Positions 16,153 through 24,081 of a stretch of DNA of 64,000 bases are shown here, piece by piece. Positions within the stretch are counted from its first letter, which is position 1; each line of letters starts with the position of its first letter. Position numbers and translations under genes: made by a program. The notes under the pieces are model-generated. The model had not been told where the DNA came from and made no database searches. It worked only from the letters and a program-made list of their open reading frames with translations. Source of the DNA: Chloroflexi bacterium UBA5189 (GTDB taxonomy: Bacteria > Chloroflexota > Limnocylindria > Limnocylindrales > CSP1-4); assembly GCA_002413045.1 (NCBI GenBank), contig DHWF01000026.1:115511-179510 (forward strand), read 5' to 3'.

Positions 16153-17859
16153 TCAGACGAGATCGGCCAGCGCTCCGAGTCGCTCGGTGAGCCGCACGTT
16201 CTCCGCGTAGTCGATCGGGACGTCGATCACCGACGGCCCGGGCAGCTCGAGCGCGCGCATCAGGGTCGGGTACAGCTCGTCGGCGCTGTCCGCGCGGAAG
16301 CCCGGGATCCCGAACGACCGCGCGAAGTCCACGAAGTCCGGGTTGCCGAACTCGACCGCGTACGGCCGCCCGAACGCGTTGCGCTGCTTCCAGTCGATCA
16401 GCCCGTAGCCGTTGTCGCGCCAGATCACGACGACGACCCCGGCCCCGATCCGCTTGGCCGTCTCGAGCTCCTGCGCGTTCATGAGGAAGCCGCCATCGCC
16501 GCAGAGGGCCACGACCTTCCGATCCGGGTGGACGAGCTTCGCCGCGATCGCGCCGGGCAGCGCGATGCCCATCGAGGCGAACCCGTTCGAGATGATGACC
16601 GTGTTCGGCTCGTAGGCCTGGTACAGCCGGGCGACCCAGACCTTGTGCGCGCCGACGTCGCTGACGACGATGTCGTCCGGCCCGAGCGCGCGTCGCAGGT
16701 CGTAGATGGCGCGCTGCGGCGTGATCGGGTAGCCGTCGTTCGACTCGCCCGCCTGGAGGTCCGCGAGGAGCGCCGTCCGGAGGTCGGCGTGGACGAGGGT
16801 CTCCCGGGATTCGTGGCGCTGCGTCGCGCTCCGGCCGCCGACGCCACCCGGGAGGGTCGCGGCGAGGAGTTCCTCGAGCGCGCCCCCGATGTCGCCGATC
16901 AGCTCGATCTCCGGCTGGTAGTCGGCGTCGACCTCGGCGGGCTGGGTGTCGATGTGGATGATTCGCTTCGTCCCGTCCGGGTTCCAGGACGCGGGCGCGT
17001 ACTCGACGAGGTCGTAGCCGACGGCGATCACGAGGTCGGCTCGATCGAAGCCGGTCAGGACGTGATCGCGGGCCTGGAGGCCGACCGCCATCAGCGACAG
17101 GTGCGACCGATCGTCGATCGCGCCCTTGCCCATGAACGTCGCCGCGACGGGCACGTGCAGCCCCTTCGCCAGTGCACGCAGCTGGTCCGATGCCCGGCGC
17201 CGGAGCACCCCGTTGCCGGCGAGGACGATCGGGCGCTGGGCGCCGTTGATCAGCCGCGCGGCATGCGCGATCGCGTCGTGGCTCGGCTCCGGGAAGTAGG
17301 GCTTGCCGGGCACCAGCGGGCGAATCGGATCGTCGGCGGCGAGCGCGGTGCCGGCGATGTTCTCCGGGAGCTCGACATGCGTCGGTCCGGGCTTCGAGAG
17401 CGTCGCGACCCGGAAGGCCTTGCGCATGATTTCGGGGATGACGGCCGTCCGCTCGATCCTGGCGTTCCACTTCGTGACCGGCTTGAACATGTCGACGACG
17501 TCGACGACCTGGTGGGCTTCCTTGTGGAGCTTCTCCGACGACGCCTGCCCCGTGATCGCGACGACCGGCGCCCGATCGAGATAGGCGTCGGCGATGCCGG
17601 TCAGGAGGTTCGTCGCGCCGGGCCCGAGGGTGGCCATCGCGACGGCGGCGCGGCCGGTCAGCCGCCCGTAGACGTCCGCCATGAACGCGGCGCCCTGCTC
17701 GTGGCGCGTCGTGATGTGGCGGATCGCCTCGCTCCGCGACAGCGACTCGAGCATGTCCAGCGTCTCTTCGCCGGGCACCGAGAACACGTACTCGCAGCGC
17801 TCCGCCTCGAGGCACGCGACGAGCAGGTCGGCCGCCGTTCGTGTCCTTCGCTCCGCCAC
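16153..17859 (-). CDS. Acetolactate synthase-like thiamine diphosphate enzyme
   Basis: 568 residues with the three ThDP-enzyme domains: catalytic Glu in RHEQGAAFMADVYGRLTG, the central FAD-type domain, and the ThDP/Mg motif CGDGGFLMN through WRDNGYGLIDWKQRN. The segment THKEAH-like HQVVDVVDMFKPVTKW and the overall pattern resemble catabolic AlsS (condensation of two pyruvates to 2-acetolactate) more than IlvB. No regulatory subunit gene is adjacent, unlike the ilvB-ilvN pair at 29.6-32.1 kb. GTG at 17859 lies 6 bases after TACACT, a probable leaderless start. Another ThDP decarboxylase activity is possible. Confidence 0.82.
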   Translation of the reverse strand: MAERRTRTAADLLVACLEAERCEYVFSVPGEETLDMLESLSRSEAIRHITTRHEQGAAFMADVYGRLTGRAAVAMATLGPGATNLLTGIADAYLDRAPVVAITGQASSEKLHKEAHQVVDVVDMFKPVTKWNARIERTAVIPEIMRKAFRVATLSKPGPTHVELPENIAGTALAADDPIRPLVPGKPYFPEPSHDAIAHAARLINGAQRPIVLAGNGVLRRRASDQLRALAKGLHVPVAATFMGKGAIDDRSHLSLMAVGLQARDHVLTGFDRADLVIAVGYDLVEYAPASWNPDGTKRIIHIDTQPAEVDADYQPEIELIGDIGGALEELLAATLPGGVGGRSATQRHESRETLVHADLRTALLADLQAGESNDGYPITPQRAIYDLRRALGPDDIVVSDVGAHKVWVARLYQAYEPNTVIISNGFASMGIALPGAIAAKLVHPDRKVVALCGDGGFLMNAQELETAKRIGAGVVVVIWRDNGYGLIDWKQRNAFGRPYAVEFGNPDFVDFARSFGIPGFRADSADELYPTLMRALELPGPSVIDVPIDYAENVRLTERLGALADLV

Positions 17860-17889
17860 GTTGCGAGTGTACCGACTGACCTCGTCCGG

Positions 17890-18111
17890 TCAGCCGCCGG
17901 TCAGCGTCCTGCGCCGGCGGTCGAACTCCTCTTCGTCGATCTCGCCCTTGGCGTAGCGGTGCCGGAGGACCTCGAGGGGGTCCATCGTTGCCGGCGGCGG
18001 TGGAACCTGGCCGCGGCGGTCCGCGCGGATGAGCCAGCGGATCCCGAGGACCAGCGCTGTGATGATCAGGCCCCAGAAGACGATCACGATCAGGAATCCG
18101 AAGAGCGACAT
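17890..18111 (-). CDS. Small SHOCT-domain membrane protein
   Basis: One membrane helix (FGFLIVIVFWGLIITALVLG) is followed by a linker and a C-terminal SHOCT motif (DPLEVLRHRYAKGEIDEEEF), a short helical domain often found at the end of bacterial membrane proteins, possibly for oligomerisation. ATG at 18111 is preferred, with GGAGG 10 bases upstream. The frame is open to a TTG at 18159 that would add 16 residues but has no ribosome site. Function unknown. It lies just upstream of the acetolactate synthase-like gene on the same strand. Confidence 0.78.
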   Translation of the reverse strand: MSLFGFLIVIVFWGLIITALVLGIRWLIRADRRGQVPPPPATMDPLEVLRHRYAKGEIDEEEFDRRRRTLTGG

Positions 18112-18225
18112 CAGCCCGAAGCCTCCAGCGAAGTCGATGTTCAACCTCCGGCCCTCCAACGGTGCGGATCGGATCGGCGTCTGCAGCGTGACGCCTGCCG
18201 CCGCCAGGCGCGAGTGCCGATCGGC

Positions 18226-19668
18226 CTACTGCGGCTGGGCGACGACCATCAGCTTGAGCTCGGTCATGTCCTCGATCGACCAGCGCAGGCCCTCTCGGCC
18301 GAGGCCCGAGTCCTTGACCCCGCCGTACGGCATGTGGTCGACCCGGTAGCTGGAGATGTCGTTCATCACGACACCGCCGACCTCGAGCTCGTTGAACGCC
18401 TGCCAGGCATGTGCGAGGTCGTTCGTGAAGACGCCCGTCTGGAGGCCGAAGTCGCTGTCGTTGACCTCGGCGATGGCCTCGTCGAAGTCGGAGAACGTGA
18501 ACAGGACGACGAGCGGGGCGAAGGCCTCGTTGCTGCAGACCTGGGCGCTCGCGGGCACGTTCGCGAGGACGGTCGGCTCGAAGAAGGCGCCGCTCGCCTT
18601 GCCGCCCGCCAGGACCTCGCCGCCGGCCGCGACGGCTTCATCGACCCAGCGCTGCGTCCGCACGGCGTTCGCCTGGTCGACCAGCGGGCCGAGGTCTGTC
18701 GTGGGGTCGAGCGGATCGCCGACCTTGAGGCGCGCGACGCCGGCGACGAGCTGCTCGCGGAACGCGTCCGCGACCGCCTCGTGGACGAAGATGCGCTGCA
18801 CGCTGATGCACGACTGGCCGGCGTAGCTGAAGCCGCCCACGAGGATCCGCTTCACGGCCCAGGCGACATCGGCGGTCTTGTCGATGATGACCGCGGCGTT
18901 GCCGCCGAGCTCCAGCACGACCTTCTTCTTGCCGGCCCGCTCCTTCATCCGCCAGCCCACGGCCGGGCTGCCGGTGAAGGTCAGGAGCTTGAAGCGCGGG
19001 TCGGAGACCATCCGGTCGCCCAGCTCGCGGGTCATCGGCAGGACGCTCACGCTGCCCGCCGGCAGGCCGGCCGCGTCGATGATCTCGGCGACGGTGAGGA
19101 TCGTCAGCGGATCCTTGGTGGCCGGCTTCAGGACGATCGAACAGCCGGCGGCGATCGCGGGGGCGATCTTGTGCGCCGCCAGGTTGAGCGGGAAGTTGAA
19201 CGGGCTGATGCCGGCGACGGGTCCGATCGGGAACCGCCGGGTGACGCCGAACCGACCACGCGACGCGGCCACCAGGTCGAGCGGGATCACCTCGCCGACC
19301 ATCCGCTCCGCCTCCTCGGCGGCAAGGCGGAACGTGAAGACCGACCGATCGACCTCGGTCAGGGCATCGCGGATGGGCTTGCCCGCCTCCAGGCTCAGGA
19401 TCCGGCCGAGCTCCTCGCGGCGGTCCTTGATCCCTGCACTGATCTCGCGCAGGGCGCGGCTCCGCTCGTACACCGGCAGCGCGCGCGTCTCGCGGAAGGC
19501 CGCCACGGCGGCGGTCACCGCCTCCTCGTATTGCGCCTCGGTCGCGGCGTAGGTCGCTCCGGCCGGCGCGTTCGGGTCGGCGGGGTTGTCGACCTCGAGG
19601 AGGTCGGGTGAATCGACCCACTTGCCGGCGAGGTAGATCAGGTGTGGCTTCGTGGCTGTGAGGGTCAT
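18226..19668 (-). CDS. NAD(P)-dependent aldehyde dehydrogenase
   Basis: 480 residues with all ALDH landmarks: SPFNFPLNLAAHKIAPAIAAG, LKPA, the Gly-rich TFTGSPAVGWRM, catalytic Glu in VLELGGNAAVI and nucleophilic Cys in SYAGQSCISVQRI, then NEAFAPLVVLF. Oxidises an aldehyde to its acid in the cytoplasm. The sequence is closest in style to lactaldehyde/succinate-semialdehyde or non-phosphorylating glyceraldehyde-3-phosphate dehydrogenases; substrate is not resolvable. Divergent from the secreted protein at 19850. No partner alcohol dehydrogenase nearby. Confidence 0.92.
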   Translation of the reverse strand: MTLTATKPHLIYLAGKWVDSPDLLEVDNPADPNAPAGATYAATEAQYEEAVTAAVAAFRETRALPVYERSRALREISAGIKDRREELGRILSLEAGKPIRDALTEVDRSVFTFRLAAEEAERMVGEVIPLDLVAASRGRFGVTRRFPIGPVAGISPFNFPLNLAAHKIAPAIAAGCSIVLKPATKDPLTILTVAEIIDAAGLPAGSVSVLPMTRELGDRMVSDPRFKLLTFTGSPAVGWRMKERAGKKKVVLELGGNAAVIIDKTADVAWAVKRILVGGFSYAGQSCISVQRIFVHEAVADAFREQLVAGVARLKVGDPLDPTTDLGPLVDQANAVRTQRWVDEAVAAGGEVLAGGKASGAFFEPTVLANVPASAQVCSNEAFAPLVVLFTFSDFDEAIAEVNDSDFGLQTGVFTNDLAHAWQAFNELEVGGVVMNDISSYRVDHMPYGGVKDSGLGREGLRWSIEDMTELKLMVVAQPQ

Positions 19669-19849
19669 GGATAGCTCCGTTTGGTTTCGTTTCGGCCATC
19701 GTACCGCCTGGCCCCGCCGCGCCCCGTCGCCAGCGGCGGTGGGGCCGTGAAATCACGGTTCCTGAGGTCGAGATGTAGGGAAACACCCGTAGCCGGGTTG
19801 CCTCCGCCGGCCGTAGCGTGGGCCCATCGATCGGGGCAGAGGAGGCACG

Positions 19850-20947
19850 ATGCGCGACGGGTCACGAGGTTGGTCGGTCGAGCATGTGCGCGTGACACCG
19901 GTGTGTGCCCTGCTCCTCGCGCTCGTCCTGACGCTGTTCCTCAATGTGGCGCCGCACCGGGCCAGCGCCGCCGGCCTGAACTGCGCCGACCCGTTTGTGT
20001 GTTACACGCTGACGATCAAGCTCGTTGGCGATGGCAGCGGCACGGTCCTGTCGTACGACGGGCACATCGAGTGCTTCCTCGTAACCGATCCCTCGGCCCC
20101 GAGCACGTGCAGCTATCAGTACCGCACGCTGTTGACCACGCCGAACATCGGCGTGGTCCTCGACTCAATCGTGGATGGTGGGAGCCGGACCTGCTTCGTC
20201 TCCAAATCGGATAGCGCCGCCTACGCCGACGCGCCGATTCCCGCGCCCGGCGATTGCACGGACTATCGGCTGGACCCCGCGTACACGACCAACCTGCCCG
20301 CTCTCGAGCTCGCCCTCAGCGGCAATGCAACCGTGGAGTACGCGTTCGACGCGAAACATCTGAGCCTCGAGGTATTCAAGACAGGGGCGGGCAAGGGCAT
20401 CGTGAAGAGCAGCCCCACCGGCATCAACTGCGGCGCCGTCTGCACGGCCACATTCGCCTACGGGCGCGAGGTCAGCCTGACCGCGACGGCGAGCCCGGGC
20501 TCGGTCTTCAGCGGCTGGTCGGGCGCCTGCGCCGGCCAGCGCGCGACCTGCACGGTCGCCATCGTCCATGACACCGCGACTGCGGCAACGTTCGGCCTCG
20601 CTGCGGCGAGCCCAAACGCAAGCGTTCGGCCGACTGCCCGCGGTTCCGGGGCGCCGCCACCAACCACACCGGCCAGCGCGGTGACGCTCGCAACGCCGAG
20701 CGCACAGCCCGAGTCCAGCGCGTCATCGACCGCGTGGACCTCGTCCCCGGAGAGCGGCGCTCCGCCACGCCCAAGCCCAAGCGCGTTCGGCGGCGGCGCG
20801 CCGGTCGGCGTGACTTCGCCCGTCGACATGACCCCAATCGGCATTGGCATTGGCATCGCCGGTCTGCTGATCGCACTGGCGATCGTCGCGGCCGGGATAG
20901 CCGCCCGCCGAGCGGGCGCACGCGCTGGCGGCAAGGGCCCACGCTGA
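19850..20947 (+). CDS. Exported, membrane-anchored repeat protein
   Basis: A signal peptide (about residues 14-40, VCALLLALVLTLFLNVAPHRASA) is followed by two or more beta-rich repeats of the InlB-like/divergent bacterial repeat type: GxGxGxVxSxPxGIxC, VSLTATASPGSVFSGWSGAC and TCTV. Several Cys pairs suggest disulfides. A Ser/Pro/Ala-rich stalk of about 90 residues leads to a C-terminal membrane helix (GIGIGIAGLLIALAIVAAGIAA) and basic tail. It therefore probably sits on the outer face of the cell. Ligand unknown. AGGAGG lies about 4 bases before the ATG. Its stalk composition is unlike its neighbours, as usual for surface proteins. Confidence 0.78.
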   Translation: MRDGSRGWSVEHVRVTPVCALLLALVLTLFLNVAPHRASAAGLNCADPFVCYTLTIKLVGDGSGTVLSYDGHIECFLVTDPSAPSTCSYQYRTLLTTPNIGVVLDSIVDGGSRTCFVSKSDSAAYADAPIPAPGDCTDYRLDPAYTTNLPALELALSGNATVEYAFDAKHLSLEVFKTGAGKGIVKSSPTGINCGAVCTATFAYGREVSLTATASPGSVFSGWSGACAGQRATCTVAIVHDTATAATFGLAAASPNASVRPTARGSGAPPPTTPASAVTLATPSAQPESSASSTAWTSSPESGAPPRPSPSAFGGGAPVGVTSPVDMTPIGIGIGIAGLLIALAIVAAGIAARRAGARAGGKGPR

Positions 20948-20962
20948 GAGGGATCGCGAAGG

Positions 20963-22660
20963 TCAGGTCTTCCCGCCGAAGATCGTGCCGAACACGCCGC
21001 GGATGAGCGATTGACCCAGACGGGAGGTTGCCACCCGACCAACGGTGCGGACCGTCGTGTTGATCGTGCGCTGGCGGGCGCGCTCGGCGATCTTCGCCTC
21101 GCGCTCCTCGGCCTTGCGCTCGCGCTCCGCTGCGCGACGATCCTGTTCCTGGGCGCGGACCTGGCGCTGGAGCTCGGCCCGGTACTGGGCGGGCGTCATG
21201 CCGCCGAGCGCCGCGTTCTGGGCTGATTGCGCGGTCGGCGCCGCAACTCGCGTCGCTCCCGGGGCCGCCGGCGCGGCCGCGGCCGCCGCCTGCGCAACGG
21301 CCTGGTGCGCTGTGGCAAGGCGCGCCGTGATGATCTCGTGGGCGCTCTCCTTGTCGATCGTCGTGCCGTAGCGCGCGTTCAGCTGCGACGCGGCGATGAG
21401 CTGCGCAAGCTCCTGGTCCGTCAGCGGCGCCATCCGCGAATCGGGCGGGATGAGCCGCGTCGCGGCGAGCGGCGTCGGCACCCCCTTCGGTGACAGCACG
21501 GTGACCAGCGCTTCGCCGATCCCGAGCGACTGGATCGTCTGCTCGACGTCGTAGTCCGTCGTCATCGGGAACGTCCGAACGGTCTTCTTGAGCGCGTCGG
21601 CATCGTCGGGCGTGAACGCCCGCAGCGCGTGCTGGACGCGGTTGCCGAGCTGCGACAGCACCGGTGACGGGATGTCCGTCGGTGCCTGCGTCGCGAAATA
21701 CACCCCGACGCCCTTCGACCTGATGAGCCGCGCGGTGCGCTCGACCTCATCGAGGAGCGCCTGCGATGCGTCCTGGAACAGCAGGTGGGCTTCGTCGAAG
21801 AAGAAGGCGAGCTTCGGCTTCGGCAGGTCGCCGACCTCCGGGAGCGTCTCGTACAGCCGCGCCAGCATCCACAGGACGAACGTCGAGTACAGGCGCGGCC
21901 GGTCCATGACGTCGGCGACCTCGAGCAGCGTGACCATCCCGCGCCCGTCGAGCGTCGTTCGCAGGAGATCGGTCACGTCGAACTCCGGCTCGCCGAAGAA
22001 GATATCCGAGCCGTCCTCCTCGATGGTTACGATCGCTCGCAGGATCACGCCCAGCGAGGCCGGGCTGATGCCGCCGAGGTCTTCGAGCACTGGCTTGCCG
22101 TCGTCCGAGCCGAGGAACTTGAGGGTCGTGCGGAGGTCGGCGAGATCGAGCAGCGGCAGGTGCTGGTCGTCGCAGTACCGGAAGACGAGCGAGAGGATCG
22201 AGGTCTGGGTGTCGTTGAGCTGCAGCACCTTGCCCAGCAGCAGCGGCCCGAACGACGAGACGCTCGCCCGGACGTGCGCGCCGCTCTTGCCCGAGAGGGA
22301 CAGCAGCTCGAGCGGGTGCCCGCCCGGCTGGAAGGTCCAGCCGATCGACGTGCAACGCTCGATGACGTGGGGGTCCGTTGCGTCGCCGGGGGCGCCGATC
22401 CCCGAGACGTCGCCCTTGACGTCCACCGCGAAGACCGGGACGCCGAGGGCAGAGAGCTGCCCGGCCAGGATCTGGAGCGTCTTCGTCTTGCCGGTGCCCG
22501 TCGCGCCCGCGACGAGCCCGTGCCGGTTGATCCGCGAGAGCGCGATCTGGACCCGGACGTCCGTCAGGACCTCGTCGCCGCGCATCGGCGCGCCGAGGAT
22601 CACGGCCGGCTCGTCGAGCCGGTAGCCGGCGGCCATCTCGGTGCGGAACGCGTCGTCCAT
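20963..22660 (-). CDS. HerA-like DUF853 ATPase (YjgR family)
   Basis: 565 residues. Walker A GATGTGKTKTLQ near residue 47, the DVKGDVSG segment and Walker B FFFDEAHLLF, followed by VYFATQAPTDIPSPVLSQLGNR, are characteristic of DUF853/YjgR proteins, P-loop ATPases related to the HerA/FtsK group. The C-terminal 100 residues are Ala-rich then a strongly charged coiled coil (RRAAERERKAEEREAKIAERA). DNA or protein translocation is suspected for the family but not shown. ATG at 22660 is 25 bases after the pheA stop, so it is the last gene of the amino-acid operon by position, although its role there is unclear. Confidence 0.87.
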   Translation of the reverse strand: MDDAFRTEMAAGYRLDEPAVILGAPMRGDEVLTDVRVQIALSRINRHGLVAGATGTGKTKTLQILAGQLSALGVPVFAVDVKGDVSGIGAPGDATDPHVIERCTSIGWTFQPGGHPLELLSLSGKSGAHVRASVSSFGPLLLGKVLQLNDTQTSILSLVFRYCDDQHLPLLDLADLRTTLKFLGSDDGKPVLEDLGGISPASLGVILRAIVTIEEDGSDIFFGEPEFDVTDLLRTTLDGRGMVTLLEVADVMDRPRLYSTFVLWMLARLYETLPEVGDLPKPKLAFFFDEAHLLFQDASQALLDEVERTARLIRSKGVGVYFATQAPTDIPSPVLSQLGNRVQHALRAFTPDDADALKKTVRTFPMTTDYDVEQTIQSLGIGEALVTVLSPKGVPTPLAATRLIPPDSRMAPLTDQELAQLIAASQLNARYGTTIDKESAHEIITARLATAHQAVAQAAAAAAPAAPGATRVAAPTAQSAQNAALGGMTPAQYRAELQRQVRAQEQDRRAAERERKAEEREAKIAERARQRTINTTVRTVGRVATSRLGQSLIRGVFGTIFGGKT

Positions 22661-22685
22661 CCTTGCCTGCAGGGTACGCGGGCTG

Positions 22686-23588
22686 TCAGCCCTGGGGCGC
22701 CCGCGGATACGAACCGAAAACACGGACCATCGACGCGACGGCACGGAGCTCGTCGAGGGCCATCGCGCACTCCGAGTCTTCCTGGCGCGCGTCGAGATCC
22801 GCCCAGAACACGTACTCCCAGGCGGCCTCCCGGCTCGGCCGCGACTCGAGCTTGGACAGGTTGATCGACCGGTTCGCGAACATCTGGAGCGCGGCGAGGA
22901 GCGTGCCCGGCTCGTTGCGGACGCCGAAGGCAAGCGTGGTCCGCCAGCGCTCTGCGGGCTCGCCGTCTCGAAGCCGCGGCGATCCGGGACCGGGTCTGCC
23001 GAGCACCAGGAATCGCGTCCGGTTGTCCGGCACGTCCTGGATCGACTGGGCGAGGATCTCGAGGCCCAACGACTCGGCCGCTCGGCGCGACAGGACTGCG
23101 GCGGCCGCTGTGTCCGCACGGCCGAGGATGAAGCGCCCGGCGCCGGCGGTGTTGTAGGTGGTCAGGAGCGACCACGGCCGCGTGCGCAGGAAGCGCTCCG
23201 CCTGGCCGAGCGCCTGGATGTGCGAATAGACGCGCTCGATCGACTCGATCGGCCGGCCCGGGAGCGCCGCCAGGCACAGGTCCACCGGCACCACCACCTC
23301 ACCGTCGATCCGGAGCGCGTGCTCGAGGAGGAGGTCGTAGGTCTCGCGGATCGTGCCGTTGACGAGGTTCTCGACGGGCACCACGCCGGCATCCGCGGCC
23401 CGCGACGCAACCGCCTCGAACACCTCCCGGAACGACCCGACGGGGAGCTTCGGCACGTCCCCGAACACCACGATCGCGGCGTCCTCGGCGAACGCCCCCG
23501 CCTCGCCCGAATACGCGATTGGCCCGCTCGTCACCAATCGGGCGTCAGCGGTCGAACCAGGGGGCACCGTGATCTGCCGCCTCGTCAT
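22686..23588 (-). CDS. pheA: Prephenate dehydratase
   Basis: Converts prephenate to phenylpyruvate for phenylalanine synthesis. The 300 residues contain the PDT domain (IAYSGEAGAFAE, GVVPVENLVNGTIRETYDLLLEH, and the catalytic Thr-Arg-Phe in NRTRFLVLG) and a C-terminal ACT domain for feedback by phenylalanine (NEPGTLLAALQMFANRSINL and the ESRP signature in KLESRPS). No chorismate mutase domain. ATG at 23588 overlaps the preceding gene by 44 bases; a GTG at 23534 just before the conserved start is an alternative. It is unusual that an aromatic gene sits at the end of a branched-chain operon. Confidence 0.88.
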   Translation of the reverse strand: MTRRQITVPPGSTADARLVTSGPIAYSGEAGAFAEDAAIVVFGDVPKLPVGSFREVFEAVASRAADAGVVPVENLVNGTIRETYDLLLEHALRIDGEVVVPVDLCLAALPGRPIESIERVYSHIQALGQAERFLRTRPWSLLTTYNTAGAGRFILGRADTAAAAVLSRRAAESLGLEILAQSIQDVPDNRTRFLVLGRPGPGSPRLRDGEPAERWRTTLAFGVRNEPGTLLAALQMFANRSINLSKLESRPSREAAWEYVFWADLDARQEDSECAMALDELRAVASMVRVFGSYPRAPQG

Positions 23589-24081
23589 CCAGTTCCGCGC
23601 GGCGGCCGTGGGTCTCGGGGGCGGAGCGTCGGCCGCGACCGGCGGACTCAGCGGCGCCGGCCCAGTGTGGCTCGGCGAGCATCGCGTTGAGCGCCTCGAC
23701 ATAGCCCTCGATCGAGGCGGCGATGATGTTCGTGCTGCGGGCCTTGCCCTGGTAGAGGCCCGCGGATCGGCCGCCCTCGAGGCCCGCCGGCGGCTCGATG
23801 GCGACAATGACCAGGCCCTCCGCGTCCGGCCCCTCCCCGAGGGCGTGGACGTCGTAGCCGACCAGCTTCGGGTGGCCCTCCAGGACGTCGACGAGCGCGG
23901 CATCGACCGCCTTCAACAGCGCGTCGACGGCCCCGTTGCCCTCGGCTGAGGCGCGCCAGTGGTGGGTGCCCGCCTCGATCACGACGGCGCCGCGGCTCTG
24001 GGCATTGCTGCTCGAGGTCACCGTCCAGCGCGCCAGGTGGAGCGTCGGGCCGGTCGTGGTCGATGGCTGTGCGGCGGTCAT
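23545..24081 (-). CDS. Free-standing LeuA-type allosteric (dimer) domain protein
   Basis: 178 residues that correspond only to the C-terminal regulatory domain of 2-isopropylmalate/citramalate synthases: an N-terminal strand region (WTVTSSSNAQSRGAVVIE), AEGNGAVDALLKAVDAAL, LVGYDVHALGEGPDAEG, and the end motif GKARSTNIIAASIEGYVEAL. No TIM barrel is present. The last 30 residues are charged and disordered. ATG overlaps the cimA stop by 4 bases (ATGA), so translation is coupled to cimA. In full synthases this domain binds the end-product inhibitor. A separate copy could act as a regulatory subunit for CimA or LeuA, or bind an amino acid on its own. Function inferred. Confidence 0.82.
   Translation of the reverse strand: MTAAQPSTTTGPTLHLARWTVTSSSNAQSRGAVVIEAGTHHWRASAEGNGAVDALLKAVDAALVDVLEGHPKLVGYDVHALGEGPDAEGLVIVAIEPPAGLEGGRSAGLYQGKARSTNIIAASIEGYVEALNAMLAEPHWAGAAESAGRGRRSAPETHGRRAELDDEAADHGAPWFDR

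Noticed and set aside
16528..19611. A 1027-codon plus-strand open frame across acetolactate synthase-like, SHOCT and aldehyde dehydrogenase genes
   Set aside because: It is antisense to three well-supported genes and its translation is Arg/Asp/Gly-rich without motifs.
19669..19849. ECF-type promoter (GGAAAC at about 19780) upstream of the exported repeat protein
   Set aside because: The nearest CGT-type -10 candidate is about 27 bases away, too far for a usual ECF promoter.
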